A stretch of 64,000 nt of DNA, from positions 310,001 to 374,000 of the forward strand of contig BSBG01000003.1 of the NCBI GenBank assembly GCA_030159235.1. The letters run 5' to 3'. The notes under the pieces are model-generated. The model saw only the letters and a list, made by a program, of their open reading frames with translations. It did not search any database and was not told the DNA's origin. This document shows positions 49,938 to 58,107 of this stretch, piece by piece. A program made the position numbers and the translations under genes. Numbering within the stretch: position 1 is the first letter of the stretch; every line of letters begins with the position of its first letter. This DNA comes from Bacillus safensis. GTDB lineage: Bacteria; Bacillota; Bacilli; Bacillales; Bacillaceae.

Positions 49938-50465
49938 TTAGCATCCGCAAGGATCTGGCGGTGTTACCACAACTGGTCGTGTATTAATATCAATCGTATC
50001 TTCTGCATAAAATGTAGAACCGATGCTGATTGCTCGATTTTCTGCTCGGAACTTATATGTACCCGCAGCAGGGAGTACTTTATGAGAAAGCTGTAATGTA
50101 TATTGGGAAATTCCAAGTAAATCCAGTCTGAGCGGAATACGGACGGTTTGTCCGTTGTTTAAAATGTAGCTGTCTTTTAATGCTTTACCGTTCATGATGT
50201 CTTTTGTTGTTGCTTGGAAGCCCTTTGGCAGTGTGAACTCTACTGCACCTAGACTTAGAACTGAATTTGGGCTGTACGTCAGCTCAATGTCAGAATAAGA
50301 CCATTCCTGCTTACTAGCTCCTGTAATTTTTGCGTAAAGAGCAGATGGCTTTACATTGGTTGATGCTTTGCTTTTGGCTCCTTCAGCTGATGCAGAAAGC
50401 GGTACTGACAGCGCCATGACCAATGTGAGCATCCCCATCATAAGAATCGTCCAAGTTTTTTTCAT
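49938..50465 (-). CDS. Exported protein of unknown function
   Basis: A 175-residue protein with a clear signal peptide (MKKTWTILMMGMLTLVMAL...SASAEG, cleavage near residue 27). The mature part looks all-beta, with alternating segments such as VLSLGAVEFTLPKGFQ and QYTLQLSHKVLPAAGTYKF, and ends PPDPCGC with two cysteines. I see no enzyme motif. RBS AAGGGGG precedes the ATG. Its 5' region holds a 16-bp perfect inverted repeat. It points away from the coat-like genes upstream but is on the same strand. Confidence 0.85.
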   Translation of the reverse strand: MKKTWTILMMGMLTLVMALSVPLSASAEGAKSKASTNVKPSALYAKITGASKQEWSYSDIELTYSPNSVLSLGAVEFTLPKGFQATTKDIMNGKALKDSYILNNGQTVRIPLRLDLLGISQYTLQLSHKVLPAAGTYKFRAENRAISIGSTFYAEDTIDINTRPVVVTPPDPCGC

Positions 50466-50484
50466 TTCTTTTTCCCCCTTGTTG

Positions 50485-50530
50485 ATTATAGGTAAATAAT
50501 AGACGATTACATCCATTATTTACCTATAAT
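50485..50530. repeat. 16-bp perfect inverted repeat in leader of exported-protein gene
   Basis: ATTATAGGTAAATAAT (50485-50500) and its exact complement ATTATTTACCTATAAT (50515-50530), 14 bases between. It lies 20 bases upstream of the minus-strand start codon at 50465, so it is an operator for a dimeric or tetrameric regulator or an RNA hairpin in the leader. Confidence 0.8.
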
Positions 50531-50587
50531 GTTACCATACTCCTACATGGCATTAAATGGTACGTTATACCCTTATTTTGTCATTCT

Positions 50588-50992
50588 TTAGTAATGGCGT
50601 GGGAAAAGCGCATTTGGTTGGTTCATTCCGTAAAAATGACCTGCCATTTGCTGGTTTGGCTGCATCATCATATGCATATCTTGATGGCTGTATGGATGGT
50701 ATGGCGTCATCCCGTATGCACCATAGTGGCCTTGATGATGGTGATCCTTCATTGGAACATGCTGCGAAAAGAAATCATGCTGATTTGGAAATGTTGAATA
50801 GGCTGAATAATGATGCGGATGGTGCGCATGATACACATCTTTTTTGCCGCTATGATAATGGTTTGGCATATTCATAGGATCATGCATGTTTGGCGCGACC
50901 ACATGCTCATGATTGGCTGTATACACATTTTCAAACGTGTGATAGGGATTTTCTTGATGATAATGATTCATTTGGCTATTCATATTGTTCAT
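50588..50992 (-). CDS. His/Met/Tyr-rich coat-like protein
   Basis: A 134-residue low-complexity protein very rich in His, Met, Asn, Pro and Tyr (HYHSGKKDVYHAHHPHHYSA; HQDMHMMMQPNQQMAGHFYG), no signal peptide. Such composition is typical of small spore coat proteins (CotD-like class). I start at ATG 50992 because the ATG at 51004 overlaps the ribosome site GGATGAG. A perfect sigma-K-type -10 element (CATAGGATA on the minus strand) is 32 bases upstream. Coat function is inferred from composition and promoter. Confidence 0.75.
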   Translation of the reverse strand: MNNMNSQMNHYHQENPYHTFENVYTANHEHVVAPNMHDPMNMPNHYHSGKKDVYHAHHPHHYSAYSTFPNQHDFFSQHVPMKDHHHQGHYGAYGMTPYHPYSHQDMHMMMQPNQQMAGHFYGMNQPNALFPRHY

Positions 50993-51023
50993 TTTATATC
51001 TCATCCTTTATGTCAGGTTGCCA

Positions 51024-51032
51024 TATCCTATG
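51024..51032 (-). promoter_or_regulatory. Sigma-K-like -10 element
   Basis: CATAGGATA on the minus strand matches CATAnnnTA exactly. A convincing -35 (mAC) at 16-17 bases is not seen. Confidence 0.4.
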
Positions 51033-51065
51033 AGCATAATCCGTTTCATGAGCCTATCCATATGA

Positions 51066-51092
51066 AAGAAAAAAACCGGCTATTCAGCCGGG
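51066..51092 (-). terminator. Terminator of Cys/His-rich gene
   Basis: On the minus strand CCGGCT / AGCCGG with a 4-base loop followed by TTTTTTTC. Confidence 0.85.
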
Positions 51093-51121
51093 AAAACGAA
51101 AAGCAGGTAAAGCGTCAATTC

Positions 51122-51349
51122 TTAAAATGTGTAGCTATGTGATCTTCTACGACGCTTTTTACATCTGCTGCAGACACTTTTAGGAAAATAATAGGGATCG
51201 TAGCTTCGAGAAGTATCCCAAAAATCGCTCTCAAACCATTCATCTTCTTTATGATAAAACTTTTTTTCTTTACATGGATCCTCATGGCAATGATCGTCAT
51301 GCTTTTTATGGCAGATTGAGTGGGAATGTTTGCACTTGCATTTGCACAT
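51122..51349 (-). CDS. Cys/His-rich small coat-like protein
   Basis: A 75-residue protein starting MCKCKCKHSHSICHKKHDDHC, followed by an aromatic acidic middle (DEWFESDFWDTSRSYDP) and a basic end (SRCKKRRRRSHSYTF). No signal peptide. Spore coat or metal-binding role is inferred. ATG 51349 is well spaced from AGGAGGG; ATG 51355 abuts it. The leader carries CATATACTA, an exact sigma-K -10 match. Confidence 0.75.
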   Translation of the reverse strand: MCKCKCKHSHSICHKKHDDHCHEDPCKEKKFYHKEDEWFESDFWDTSRSYDPYYFPKSVCSRCKKRRRRSHSYTF

Positions 51350-51378
51350 TGTCATCCCTCCTAAATGTGACTCAATGC

Positions 51379-51387
51379 TAGTATATG
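51379..51387 (-). promoter_or_regulatory. Sigma-K-like -10 element
   Basis: CATATACTA on the minus strand matches CATAnnnTA exactly, about 30 bases before the start of the Cys/His-rich gene. Confidence 0.45.
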
Positions 51388-51468
51388 CAAGAAAGAGAGA
51401 GGAGGACTGGATGCTCGCGCTTCTTTTGTAAAAAAAGGCTTTTTCTGAAAAAACTCAAATAAAAATAA

Positions 51469-51498
51469 TTGACTAGTACTAAAATAACATGATAAAAT
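51469..51498 (+). promoter_or_regulatory. Promoter of carD-family gene
   Basis: TTGACT (51469-51474), 18 bases, TAAAAT (51493-51498). A second perfect TATAAT at 51528 lacks a -35. Confidence 0.55.
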
Positions 51499-51564
51499 AT
51501 TAATTTTTATCCTCAAGTGAAATGTGTTATAATGATATTGTGAATACTTTCGGAGGTGGCGGAT

Positions 51565-52038
51565 TTGTTTCAAATAGGTGATAAAATTGTTTATCCTATG
51601 CATGGAGCCGGTGTGATTGAAGGAATGGAAGAAAAAGAGATTTTAGGTAAGACGCAGGAATATTTTCTGATTCAAATGCCGAATATGCAGATGATGATCC
51701 CAAAAGGCAGAATCACTCAACTAGGTATACGTCCGGTAGCAGATCAAGCAACGCTGAAAGTTGTGATGAACAATTTTGCAGAAGAAACAAACGACGACAC
51801 GCTTACTTGGAAGCAACGATATGATGAAAATCTGAAAAAGCTAAAAACAGGTGCGATCGAAGATGGTGCAGACGTTGTCAAAGATCTAATGAGACGTAAT
51901 CAGAAGAAAGCATTAAATTCAAGTGAAAAGAAGATGCTTGAAGATGCAAGAGGCATGTTAGTGAGTGAGATTTCACTTGCACAGGGACTGCCGCAGGATG
52001 AAGTGCTAACAGCTTTAGAAAATGAATTAAGAATGTAA
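51565..52038 (+). CDS. ydeB: CarD-family RNA polymerase-binding regulator YdeB
   Basis: A 157-residue CarD/CdnL protein. N-terminal RNAP-interacting domain MFQIGDKIVYPMHGAGVIEG to about residue 60, then a helical C-terminal domain with WKQRYDENLKKL and SEKKMLEDARGMLVSEI. TTG 51565 is 8 bases from CGGAGG; GTG 51556 overlaps the site. Family members bind the beta subunit and stabilise or repress open complexes. In B. subtilis ydeB is at another location, so the gene is relocated here. Confidence 0.9.
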   Translation: MFQIGDKIVYPMHGAGVIEGMEEKEILGKTQEYFLIQMPNMQMMIPKGRITQLGIRPVADQATLKVVMNNFAEETNDDTLTWKQRYDENLKKLKTGAIEDGADVVKDLMRRNQKKALNSSEKKMLEDARGMLVSEISLAQGLPQDEVLTALENELRM

Positions 52039-52055
52039 TGGTGATATACAGAAAC

Positions 52056-52104
52056 TGGCTGTAAACAGAAAGGGACACTCCTTATGTTTACAGCTTTTTT
52101 TGTT
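52056..52104 (+). terminator. Terminator after ydeB
   Basis: GCTGTAAACA / TGTTTACAGC with a loop of about 17 bases, then T tract. From here to 52351 I see no gene or convincing site. Confidence 0.8.
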
Positions 52105-52351
52105 TTGAATAAGAGTAATTTTTCCATTTTTGTGGGTGATTTTAACTAAAACTAAAATAAGGCCATACGATTTAGTTTTTACAAGCACAATGAAAAATGT
52201 AAAGACCTATGAAATACCTAGAAGACTTTAAAAAAACAGGTAAGTTCTCCTGATTCATTCAATTGAGCCGGACAACCTTTGAATTTTCTAAGCCATTGAT
52301 AGTAAAATATTGCGATAAGAGACACCTAAGAGAATGAAAAGGAGCGGTGAA

Positions 52352-53101
52352 ATGAAAAGGCTACTAATATGTGGATTCATCTTTCTCATCCTGTGTGCTC
52401 TTTTAATGATGAAATGCAGTCATTCTGTTCAAGAGAAAAAGGGGCAAAAGCAGCATCATGAAGAGGTAGAAAAATATCAAAAAGAACGAAAAAAAGGTGA
52501 TCAATATGAAAGCTTTAAACAGCTTTTGCGACATGAAAAAGACGGCTATGAAATAGAATTTCACGAAAAAGGTGGGAGTGATTTACTCGTATTTTCACCT
52601 CACGGAGGTGAAATTGAACCAGGAACTAGTGAAATTGTAGAAGCATTTCAAGAAAGGTACTCTACGTATTTGTTTGAAGGGACGAAACAAGACAATAACC
52701 GCGACTTGCATATCACGAGTACCAAATTTGATGAACCGATTTTGGTTCAAATGATTAAAACGTATCCCTTCTCGATCTCAATCCATGGCTATAAAAGTCA
52801 TAAAAGGCACACGCTAGTTGGTGGGACAAACGAAAAAATGCAAAGAGCGGTTGTACGAGAACTAAAAGATCGAGGATTTTCCGTAGAAATGGTACAAGAA
52901 GGCGAGCGGCTTTCTGGAACAGATCCCAATAATATTAATAATCAAAATGCGAGTGGTGAAAGTGTTCAGCTAGAAATTAGTACAGCGCAGAGAGAAGCCT
53001 TTTTTGATAATTTTGATACGAGAAATGGAAAGAAAAAAGCATTCAGACGTTATATCAGTGCTTTAAAAAAAGTACTAAGAGAATTCGATCCGTCTTCGTA
53101 A
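52352..53101 (+). CDS. Poly-gamma-glutamate hydrolase-like protein, copy 1
   Basis: A 249-residue YmaC/YjqB-family protein with an N-terminal membrane anchor (about residues 2-22). The zinc-hydrolase features are FSPHGGEIEPGTSEI, SISIHGY, LVGGTNE and the final VQLEISTAQRE, giving His and Glu ligands. The related phage enzyme PghP cuts poly-gamma-glutamate. ATG 52352 follows AAAAGGAGCGGTGA. Paralogous to ymaC at 56416; both lie around rap and aprX. Confidence 0.85.
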   Translation: MKRLLICGFIFLILCALLMMKCSHSVQEKKGQKQHHEEVEKYQKERKKGDQYESFKQLLRHEKDGYEIEFHEKGGSDLLVFSPHGGEIEPGTSEIVEAFQERYSTYLFEGTKQDNNRDLHITSTKFDEPILVQMIKTYPFSISIHGYKSHKRHTLVGGTNEKMQRAVVRELKDRGFSVEMVQEGERLSGTDPNNINNQNASGESVQLEISTAQREAFFDNFDTRNGKKKAFRRYISALKKVLREFDPSS

Positions 53102-53194
53102 AAAAGGTTTTGATGGGCGAAAGTACACAATTTAAACTTGGTAAAAAAGATAGAAATATGCGATTTGAACATAAAATATGTAATAACTTACAAT

Positions 53195-53223
53195 TTGCCT
53201 TAAAAACATAAATTATGTAAAAT
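53195..53223 (+). promoter_or_regulatory. Promoter of rap gene
   Basis: TTGCCT (53195-53200), 17 bases, TAAAAT (53218-53223). No ComA box is visible. Confidence 0.55.
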
Positions 53224-53264
53224 AATAGTTATCAGTTTGATATGATAGAATGGGGCTGAAGTGG

Positions 53265-54413
53265 ATGGCACACAAAATACCATCTTCCGAAGTAGGTGTA
53301 AAGATCAATCAATGGTACACGCATATTTGCAAATTTGACGTCGAACAGGCAAACGACATGAAGCGTCTTGTTGAAGAAGAAATTCATGATATGGAAGAGG
53401 ATCAAGATTTACTCCTATATTATTCTCTAATGGATTTTCGCCATCAAATGATGCTTCAGCACTTAACGCCAGTCCATGCAGGGGGTGAAACGCTCCAAGC
53501 AGTGTCCTTTCCTAAAGAAATTGAAGATACAGAAGATGAGATGACAGGCTTACTAGGCTATTATTTTCATTTTTTCCATGGAATGTATGCGTTTATCCAG
53601 CGCCGGTATATCGAGGCCATTTCATATTACAAGCATGCGGAACATCAACTGATCTTAGTGACAGATGAGATCGAAAAAGCAGAGTTTTACTATAAAATCG
53701 CTGAAGTATACTATCATATGAAACAAACCTATTTCTCCATGCACTATGCTAAAAAAGCGAGAGACATCTATAAGAAACATCAGCTTTATGGAAAAAGAAG
53801 CATTCAATGTGATTTTGTCATGGCAGGTAACTGGATTGATGTAAGCCAGTATCAAAGAGCGCTTCCTTATTTAGAAAAAGCGTTAAAGGTCTGCGAAGCG
53901 ATGGAACAAAAAGAATGCACATCTTACTTTAAAGCGATGGCTCTTAACAACTTAGGCACCTGTCATTATAGTATGGGAACATTCCAGACAGCGACTGTCT
54001 TTTTTGAACAAGCCATTTCACTTTATCAGAAAGATCAAGCATCGATGATGATCAAATCATTGTTTTCACTTGCCCTCACTTGGTTTAAACTTGGAGATAT
54101 CCAGCGGGCGGGTGAGGCCATATCTAAAGGATTGAACGAGGCATGTGTATTGGAAGATGAAATTTATCAGTTGAAATTCCAATTTTTACAGGCGCTCTAT
54201 ATAGAGAAAGACGGCTGTGAGCAATTGAGGTCAGCACTTTTTGGTCTGAGAAACAAAAAAATGTTTGCTGATTTAGAGGAATTAGCACTTGATGCGGCTA
54301 ATTATTATAAGGAACGCGACATGTACAAGGAATCTTCCACTTTTTTTGAGATTGTGATCGAAGCGCGTACGCACATTCAAAAAGGAGATGAGATGTATGA
54401 GAACGAAGCATAA
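53265..54413 (+). CDS. Rap-family regulator (TPR)
   Basis: A 382-residue Rap protein: an N-terminal three-helix bundle (about 1-75, VGVKINQWYTHICKFDVEQA) that touches Spo0F or ComA, and a linked TPR superhelix (repeats from about 100 to 370, e.g. YFKAMALNNLGTCHYSMGTFQTA). Rap proteins dephosphorylate Spo0F or block ComA and are inhibited by Phr pentapeptides. The His/Gln pair that sets phosphatase activity cannot be confirmed by eye. ATG 53265 fits the family start; ATG 53250 is upstream in frame. Only a very short frame, without secretion signal, sits at the usual phr position. Confidence 0.92.
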   Translation: MAHKIPSSEVGVKINQWYTHICKFDVEQANDMKRLVEEEIHDMEEDQDLLLYYSLMDFRHQMMLQHLTPVHAGGETLQAVSFPKEIEDTEDEMTGLLGYYFHFFHGMYAFIQRRYIEAISYYKHAEHQLILVTDEIEKAEFYYKIAEVYYHMKQTYFSMHYAKKARDIYKKHQLYGKRSIQCDFVMAGNWIDVSQYQRALPYLEKALKVCEAMEQKECTSYFKAMALNNLGTCHYSMGTFQTATVFFEQAISLYQKDQASMMIKSLFSLALTWFKLGDIQRAGEAISKGLNEACVLEDEIYQLKFQFLQALYIEKDGCEQLRSALFGLRNKKMFADLEELALDAANYYKERDMYKESSTFFEIVIEARTHIQKGDEMYENEA

Positions 54414-54453
54414 CATGTCAGCTGCTCAAGTAGATGAAAGACTTCACACGTAA
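54397..54453 (+). CDS. Possible vestigial phr, 18 residues
   Basis: ATG 54397 overlaps the end of rap and has AAAGGAG at 54381-54387, the standard phr arrangement. The frame reads MRTKHNMSAAQVDERLHT and stops. Mature Phr peptides are the last five residues (many have an Arg at position 2 and end in T), and ERLHT fits loosely. But there is no hydrophobic export signal, so secretion is not expected. It may be a decayed phr or a chance frame. Confidence 0.3.
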   Translation: MRTKHNMSAAQVDERLHT

Positions 54454-54468
54454 AAACGAGACAAACAA

Positions 54469-54505
54469 CACCCTTTACGCATAAACGTAAAGGGCTTTTT
54501 TCTTT
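54469..54505. terminator. Terminator between rap and aprX
   Basis: CCCTTTACG / CGTAAAGGG with a 6-base loop and T tract on the plus strand; may also serve aprX on the minus strand. Confidence 0.85.
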
Positions 54506-55829
54506 ATTCTTTGATTGCTTTTTCTGCGTCAATTGTACCTGCTCCATAAATCATCAGGTCATCCTCAGACCAATTGCTTGTATTTTCTTTTAACAGGGTT
54601 TTGATATCATCAGGCGTTAAATCTGGTGAATGCTCTATTAAAAGAGCACAAATACCAGCACAAATTGGTGTTGCCATAGATGTGCCAGATAACGTTGTAT
54701 AATCACCATCGACTCTGCCTGCTTTATCGAGTTTATCCAGAAAGGATCTTGGTGATCTGAGAGAGACGATGTTTACGCCAGGTGCGAGGATATCTGGCTT
54801 TGCTTCCCCATAAACAGTTGGCCCTCTACTTGAAAACGGTGCGACGACATCGTCACTTGATTCTGGTGTATTCCGGTCATCATAGGCGCCGACCGTAATG
54901 ACTTTATGACTGACGGCAGGGCTTGCAATCGTCTGGCTGTTAGGACCAGAGTTTCCGGCAGCGACGCACACAACAATGCCTTGATCCCAAGCAGCATTGA
55001 CAACACGCACCATTGGATCATCTTGTTCGTCATCATAACGCTGAGCATCTCCGCCTAGCGACATACTGATAATATGAATCGGATCATCTGGGTGGTCTTC
55101 GTTGAACTGTATGCACCATTCAACACCTTCTATAATAGTAGAAAGTGATCCAGCTCCTTGTTTATTTAACACTTTCACGCCTATCAGATTTGCTTTTGGA
55201 GCAGGTCCTTTGTATAAGCCGTCTGAGGCGGCTCCATCTCCAGCTACATCTCCCGCACAGTGAGTACCATGGCCATTATCATCATAAGGCTTCGTTTTTT
55301 GTTTGACGAAATCCACAAAATCGCGAATTCTACCATCTAAGTCTTCATGCGGATAAATTCCCGTGTCAATGACAGCGACCGTAATGCCTTCTCCGGTTAA
55401 TGTTGTCCCGTTTCGGATGACTTCCTCAGCATGACTTGCTTGTGTGGCTACATCCAGCAGCGCATGAACTTTTCGATCTAAATAAATTTTACGAATATGC
55501 TCATCATTTGCTAACAGTTCCTCTAAAGCAGCAGGCGTTAGATCGGCAGCGCAGCAATCGATATGAGAGAAATGCCGTTTTATATTTGTTTTTCTGTTTT
55601 TTTTCATGAGCTGTTTTGTACTTTGAATCCCTGCTTCCGCTGCACCTTCCTTAAATTCAATGATCACACGAAGCTTCTTTTTCTTTTTTAGCCTGCCTTC
55701 GAAAAAACGATGAAGAAAGCATGGCGTCCATTTAAAAGGTTTATAAAGGTGAAGAACGGTCTCTCTTAAAGGCTGATCCAGTGTACTAGCATGTGTTCTG
55801 ACCATTTGCACCATCGAAAATCCAAACAT
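54504..55829 (-). CDS. aprX: Intracellular-type subtilase AprX
   Basis: A 441-residue S8 serine protease. The triad is Asp in VAVIDTGIYPHED, His in DNGHGTHCAGDVAG and Ser in LSGTSMATPICAG; the oxyanion Asn is in VAAGNSGPNSQ. The N-terminal ~130 residues are basic and form a pro-like region, with no signal peptide, in line with cytoplasmic location. TGGAGGG precedes the ATG. Late stationary-phase protease in B. subtilis. Confidence 0.95.
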   Translation of the reverse strand: MFGFSMVQMVRTHASTLDQPLRETVLHLYKPFKWTPCFLHRFFEGRLKKKKKLRVIIEFKEGAAEAGIQSTKQLMKKNRKTNIKRHFSHIDCCAADLTPAALEELLANDEHIRKIYLDRKVHALLDVATQASHAEEVIRNGTTLTGEGITVAVIDTGIYPHEDLDGRIRDFVDFVKQKTKPYDDNGHGTHCAGDVAGDGAASDGLYKGPAPKANLIGVKVLNKQGAGSLSTIIEGVEWCIQFNEDHPDDPIHIISMSLGGDAQRYDDEQDDPMVRVVNAAWDQGIVVCVAAGNSGPNSQTIASPAVSHKVITVGAYDDRNTPESSDDVVAPFSSRGPTVYGEAKPDILAPGVNIVSLRSPRSFLDKLDKAGRVDGDYTTLSGTSMATPICAGICALLIEHSPDLTPDDIKTLLKENTSNWSEDDLMIYGAGTIDAEKAIKE

Positions 55830-55876
55830 GTGATGCCCTCCATTCTAGCTATCCATTCTCGTACACTATTTACGTT

Positions 55877-55978
55877 ATGAGAATGAGAACTGCATGGTTC
55901 GGATTCTTGTCCCTTCTTTTCTTCATTTTGGCGGCTTGCTCATTTCTTTCAAAAAAGAAAAACGCTTACATTTTGTAA
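55877..55978 (+). CDS. Possible 33-residue lipoprotein-like peptide
   Basis: In the 585-base gap between aprX and ymaC, a plus-strand frame reads MRMRTAWFGFLSLLFFILAAC followed by SFLSKKKNAYIL. It has a lipobox (LAAC). No ribosome site is visible, so it may be a remnant or chance. The rest of the gap has no frame I can support. Confidence 0.25.
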   Translation: MRMRTAWFGFLSLLFFILAACSFLSKKKNAYIL

Positions 55979-56415
55979 AATAATTCAAAAAGGTGAAAAT
56001 CATGTAGAATCTGCCGATGAAAGGTGGGAGAGTTCTTCTGTGAGAACCAGCGAAACAAAGGATTTTGCAGAAAAAAAGGGGGGATTTAGACAGGGTCAAT
56101 GCTCATATAAATGTGACGCGTTACAGATGAAAAAAGCAATTCCGCATCAAAAAAAGCCGAATTAAAGAAAACAGACTGGATAGGACTAGGCCATATTAAA
56201 CATAAAGTCATTTGTTTGTCATACTATTCTAACTATGAATTCAAATAGGCGAGGCGTTTCTGTGTATATAAATGCAATTATCTTATTTTTGAGGAATCTC
56301 ATGATCTAGAGTGTTATGATCAAACTTGAAGAGAAAATGTGGAAAAAATGATAAGAAATGAAGATTCAATATAAATCATAGAAACGGCTTAGAAATCTGT
56401 TAAAGGAGAACGGGA

Positions 56416-57150
56416 ATGAAGAAGTTTTTTGCTTTGCTTCTCCTGCTTGCGATCGGATGGGGCGTTTATTATACCATGCAAGCACAAGAACAAGATGAGC
56501 CAGTGTCATCAGGTGGAGAAGACGAAAGCGGTTCAAATGATATTTATCGCAATTTTAAAGAACTGGAAGAAAACGAATCAGCAAGCAACTACCACATTAC
56601 AGCCAACCCAGTGCCCGGAAGCCGCCTTCTCGTGATGTCACCCCATGGCGGGAGGATTGAAGGCGGCGTGAGTGAGATCGTCCATTTTTTTGATGACGAT
56701 TTCTCTACGTATTTATTTGAAGGCTTAAGAGAGAATGCGTCAGAACTTCATATTACAAGTACAAACTTTGATGAGCCAATTGGCGTCGCGCAGGCAAAAG
56801 CACATGATTACGTCTTAGCGGTACATGGATACAGAGGGGAGGAAGGAATTGACCATACTCTCGTCGGTGGAACAGATTACGACCGTGCAGAAAAAATTGT
56901 GAACTCATTAGAGCTGAACGGATTTTCTGCTGAACTGGCTGTCGAACACGCAACCCTGGGTGGAACGAGCAATCATAATATTAATAATCTTACTAAAACA
57001 GGGCAAAGTGTGCAGCTTGAAATTAGTAGAAGTCAGCGTGAAGCTTTATTTGACAGTTTCGACTTTCGGATGCGGTCGAGTACAAAAAACGAGACGTTCT
57101 ATCGTTATGTCAGGGCCATTCGCACAGTGCTGGATGAAGAATATATATAA
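56416..57150 (+). CDS. ymaC: Poly-gamma-glutamate hydrolase-like protein YmaC
   Basis: A 244-residue YmaC-family protein with an N-terminal membrane anchor (KKFFALLLLLAIGWGVYY) and the motifs MSPHGGRIEGGVSEIV, AVHGYRG, LVGGTDY and VQLEISRSQRE. AAAGGAG precedes the ATG. Its place before ymaD matches B. subtilis. It shares the layout of the gene at 52352. Predicted zinc-dependent amide hydrolase; substrate inferred from PghP. Confidence 0.88.
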   Translation: MKKFFALLLLLAIGWGVYYTMQAQEQDEPVSSGGEDESGSNDIYRNFKELEENESASNYHITANPVPGSRLLVMSPHGGRIEGGVSEIVHFFDDDFSTYLFEGLRENASELHITSTNFDEPIGVAQAKAHDYVLAVHGYRGEEGIDHTLVGGTDYDRAEKIVNSLELNGFSAELAVEHATLGGTSNHNINNLTKTGQSVQLEISRSQREALFDSFDFRMRSSTKNETFYRYVRAIRTVLDEEYI

Positions 57151-57227
57151 GGATTGTGCACATGTTAAGACAAGCAGGTGGAATTCTTGTTACACTATAA
57201 ACAGTGATAACAAAAGGAGAGACGGAT

Positions 57228-57677
57228 ATGGCGCGTCATCATTTTCATCTTCAGGCAAATTGGCCTGGTCTGCGTAACGATGTTGGTACAATCGCATGTG
57301 AACAATTAAAAACGAAGATTTCGATTCCAAAGGAAATGGACGGCCCAGGTATTGGCACAAATCCAGATGAAATGCTCTTAGGTGCAGCGGCTACATGTTA
57401 TATCATTACACTTGCAGCCATGATGGAGCGGAGTCAACTAGAGAAAGAGGATCTATCGATGAGCTCTGAAGCCATCGTAGATGTGACAAATGGTGTGTTT
57501 ACTTATGAGGAAATCATTCATCGGCCTGTCATTATCCTCAAAGAGTCCGCTTCTGCGCATGATATTGAGCTTGCCCGTAAGCTTGCACATAAAGCCGAAA
57601 GCTCATGTATGATCTCAAGAGCTGTTCAGGGCAATGTAACCATTTCATTAGAAGAAACCATTCAAGTCGGCCGTTAA
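57228..57677 (+). CDS. ymaD: OsmC/Ohr-family protein YmaD
   Basis: A 149-residue OsmC-family peroxidase-like protein. The family Cys are in GAAATCYIITLAAMME and in AESSCMISRAVQGNV, the usual reactive pair. ATG 57228 (MARHHFHL) is 7 bases after AAAGGAGAG; the frame from 57204 is longer but unlikely. Expected to reduce organic hydroperoxides. Confidence 0.92.
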   Translation: MARHHFHLQANWPGLRNDVGTIACEQLKTKISIPKEMDGPGIGTNPDEMLLGAAATCYIITLAAMMERSQLEKEDLSMSSEAIVDVTNGVFTYEEIIHRPVIILKESASAHDIELARKLAHKAESSCMISRAVQGNVTISLEETIQVGR

Positions 57678-57679
57678 AA

Positions 57680-57726
57680 CAAAAAAGTCATTTTCTCTTG
57701 AAATATGGAGAAAATGACTTTTTTTA
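57680..57726. terminator. Bidirectional terminator between ymaD and ebrB
   Basis: AAAAAAGTCATTTTCTC / GAGAAAATGACTTTTTT with a 10-base loop; T tracts on both strands, serving the convergent genes. Confidence 0.9.
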
Positions 57727-58092
57727 TGACATCCATTCGGTCTGGTCGAGTTGTTCTTTGTTTTCGTTCTTTTGTTTCTTGGACTGATTTAAGACAATCA
57801 CGCCGCATATAACAAGTGCAAGGCCGATGAAGCCTTTCTTGCTGATCGTTTCGTTAAACAGCACAAGCCCTACAAGAGCAGTGAGTGCAGTTCCAATTCC
57901 GGACCAAGTTGCATAGGCAGATGAGAGCTCAATGGTTTTAAGTGCAAAGCTGAGGAAAGTAAAGGCGCATCCAAATCCGATCAGTACCCCAATACTCGGC
58001 AGCAGCTGCGTAAAACCTTGAGAAAGCTTCAGCATTGTACTGCCAAAAACCTCCGTTAAAATGGCTCCTGTTAAATAGAGCATTCCTTTCAT
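57724..58092 (-). CDS. ebrB: SMR drug exporter subunit EbrB
   Basis: A 122-residue four-helix small multidrug resistance protein. The essential Glu is in LTEVFGSTMLKLSQGF (about residue 14), and SSAYATWSGIGTALTALVG is the family helix-3 segment. C-terminal charged tail. It begins 15 bases after ebrA. EbrA and EbrB act as a hetero-oligomer for cationic dyes such as ethidium. Confidence 0.94.
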   Translation of the reverse strand: MKGMLYLTGAILTEVFGSTMLKLSQGFTQLLPSIGVLIGFGCAFTFLSFALKTIELSSAYATWSGIGTALTALVGLVLFNETISKKGFIGLALVICGVIVLNQSKKQKNENKEQLDQTEWMS

Positions 58093-58107
58093 GATTTCCC
58101 ACGTCCT

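Noticed and set aside
50557..50877. 106-codon plus-strand frame
   Set aside because: Antisense to the His/Met-rich coat-like gene, whose composition and promoter element fit better.
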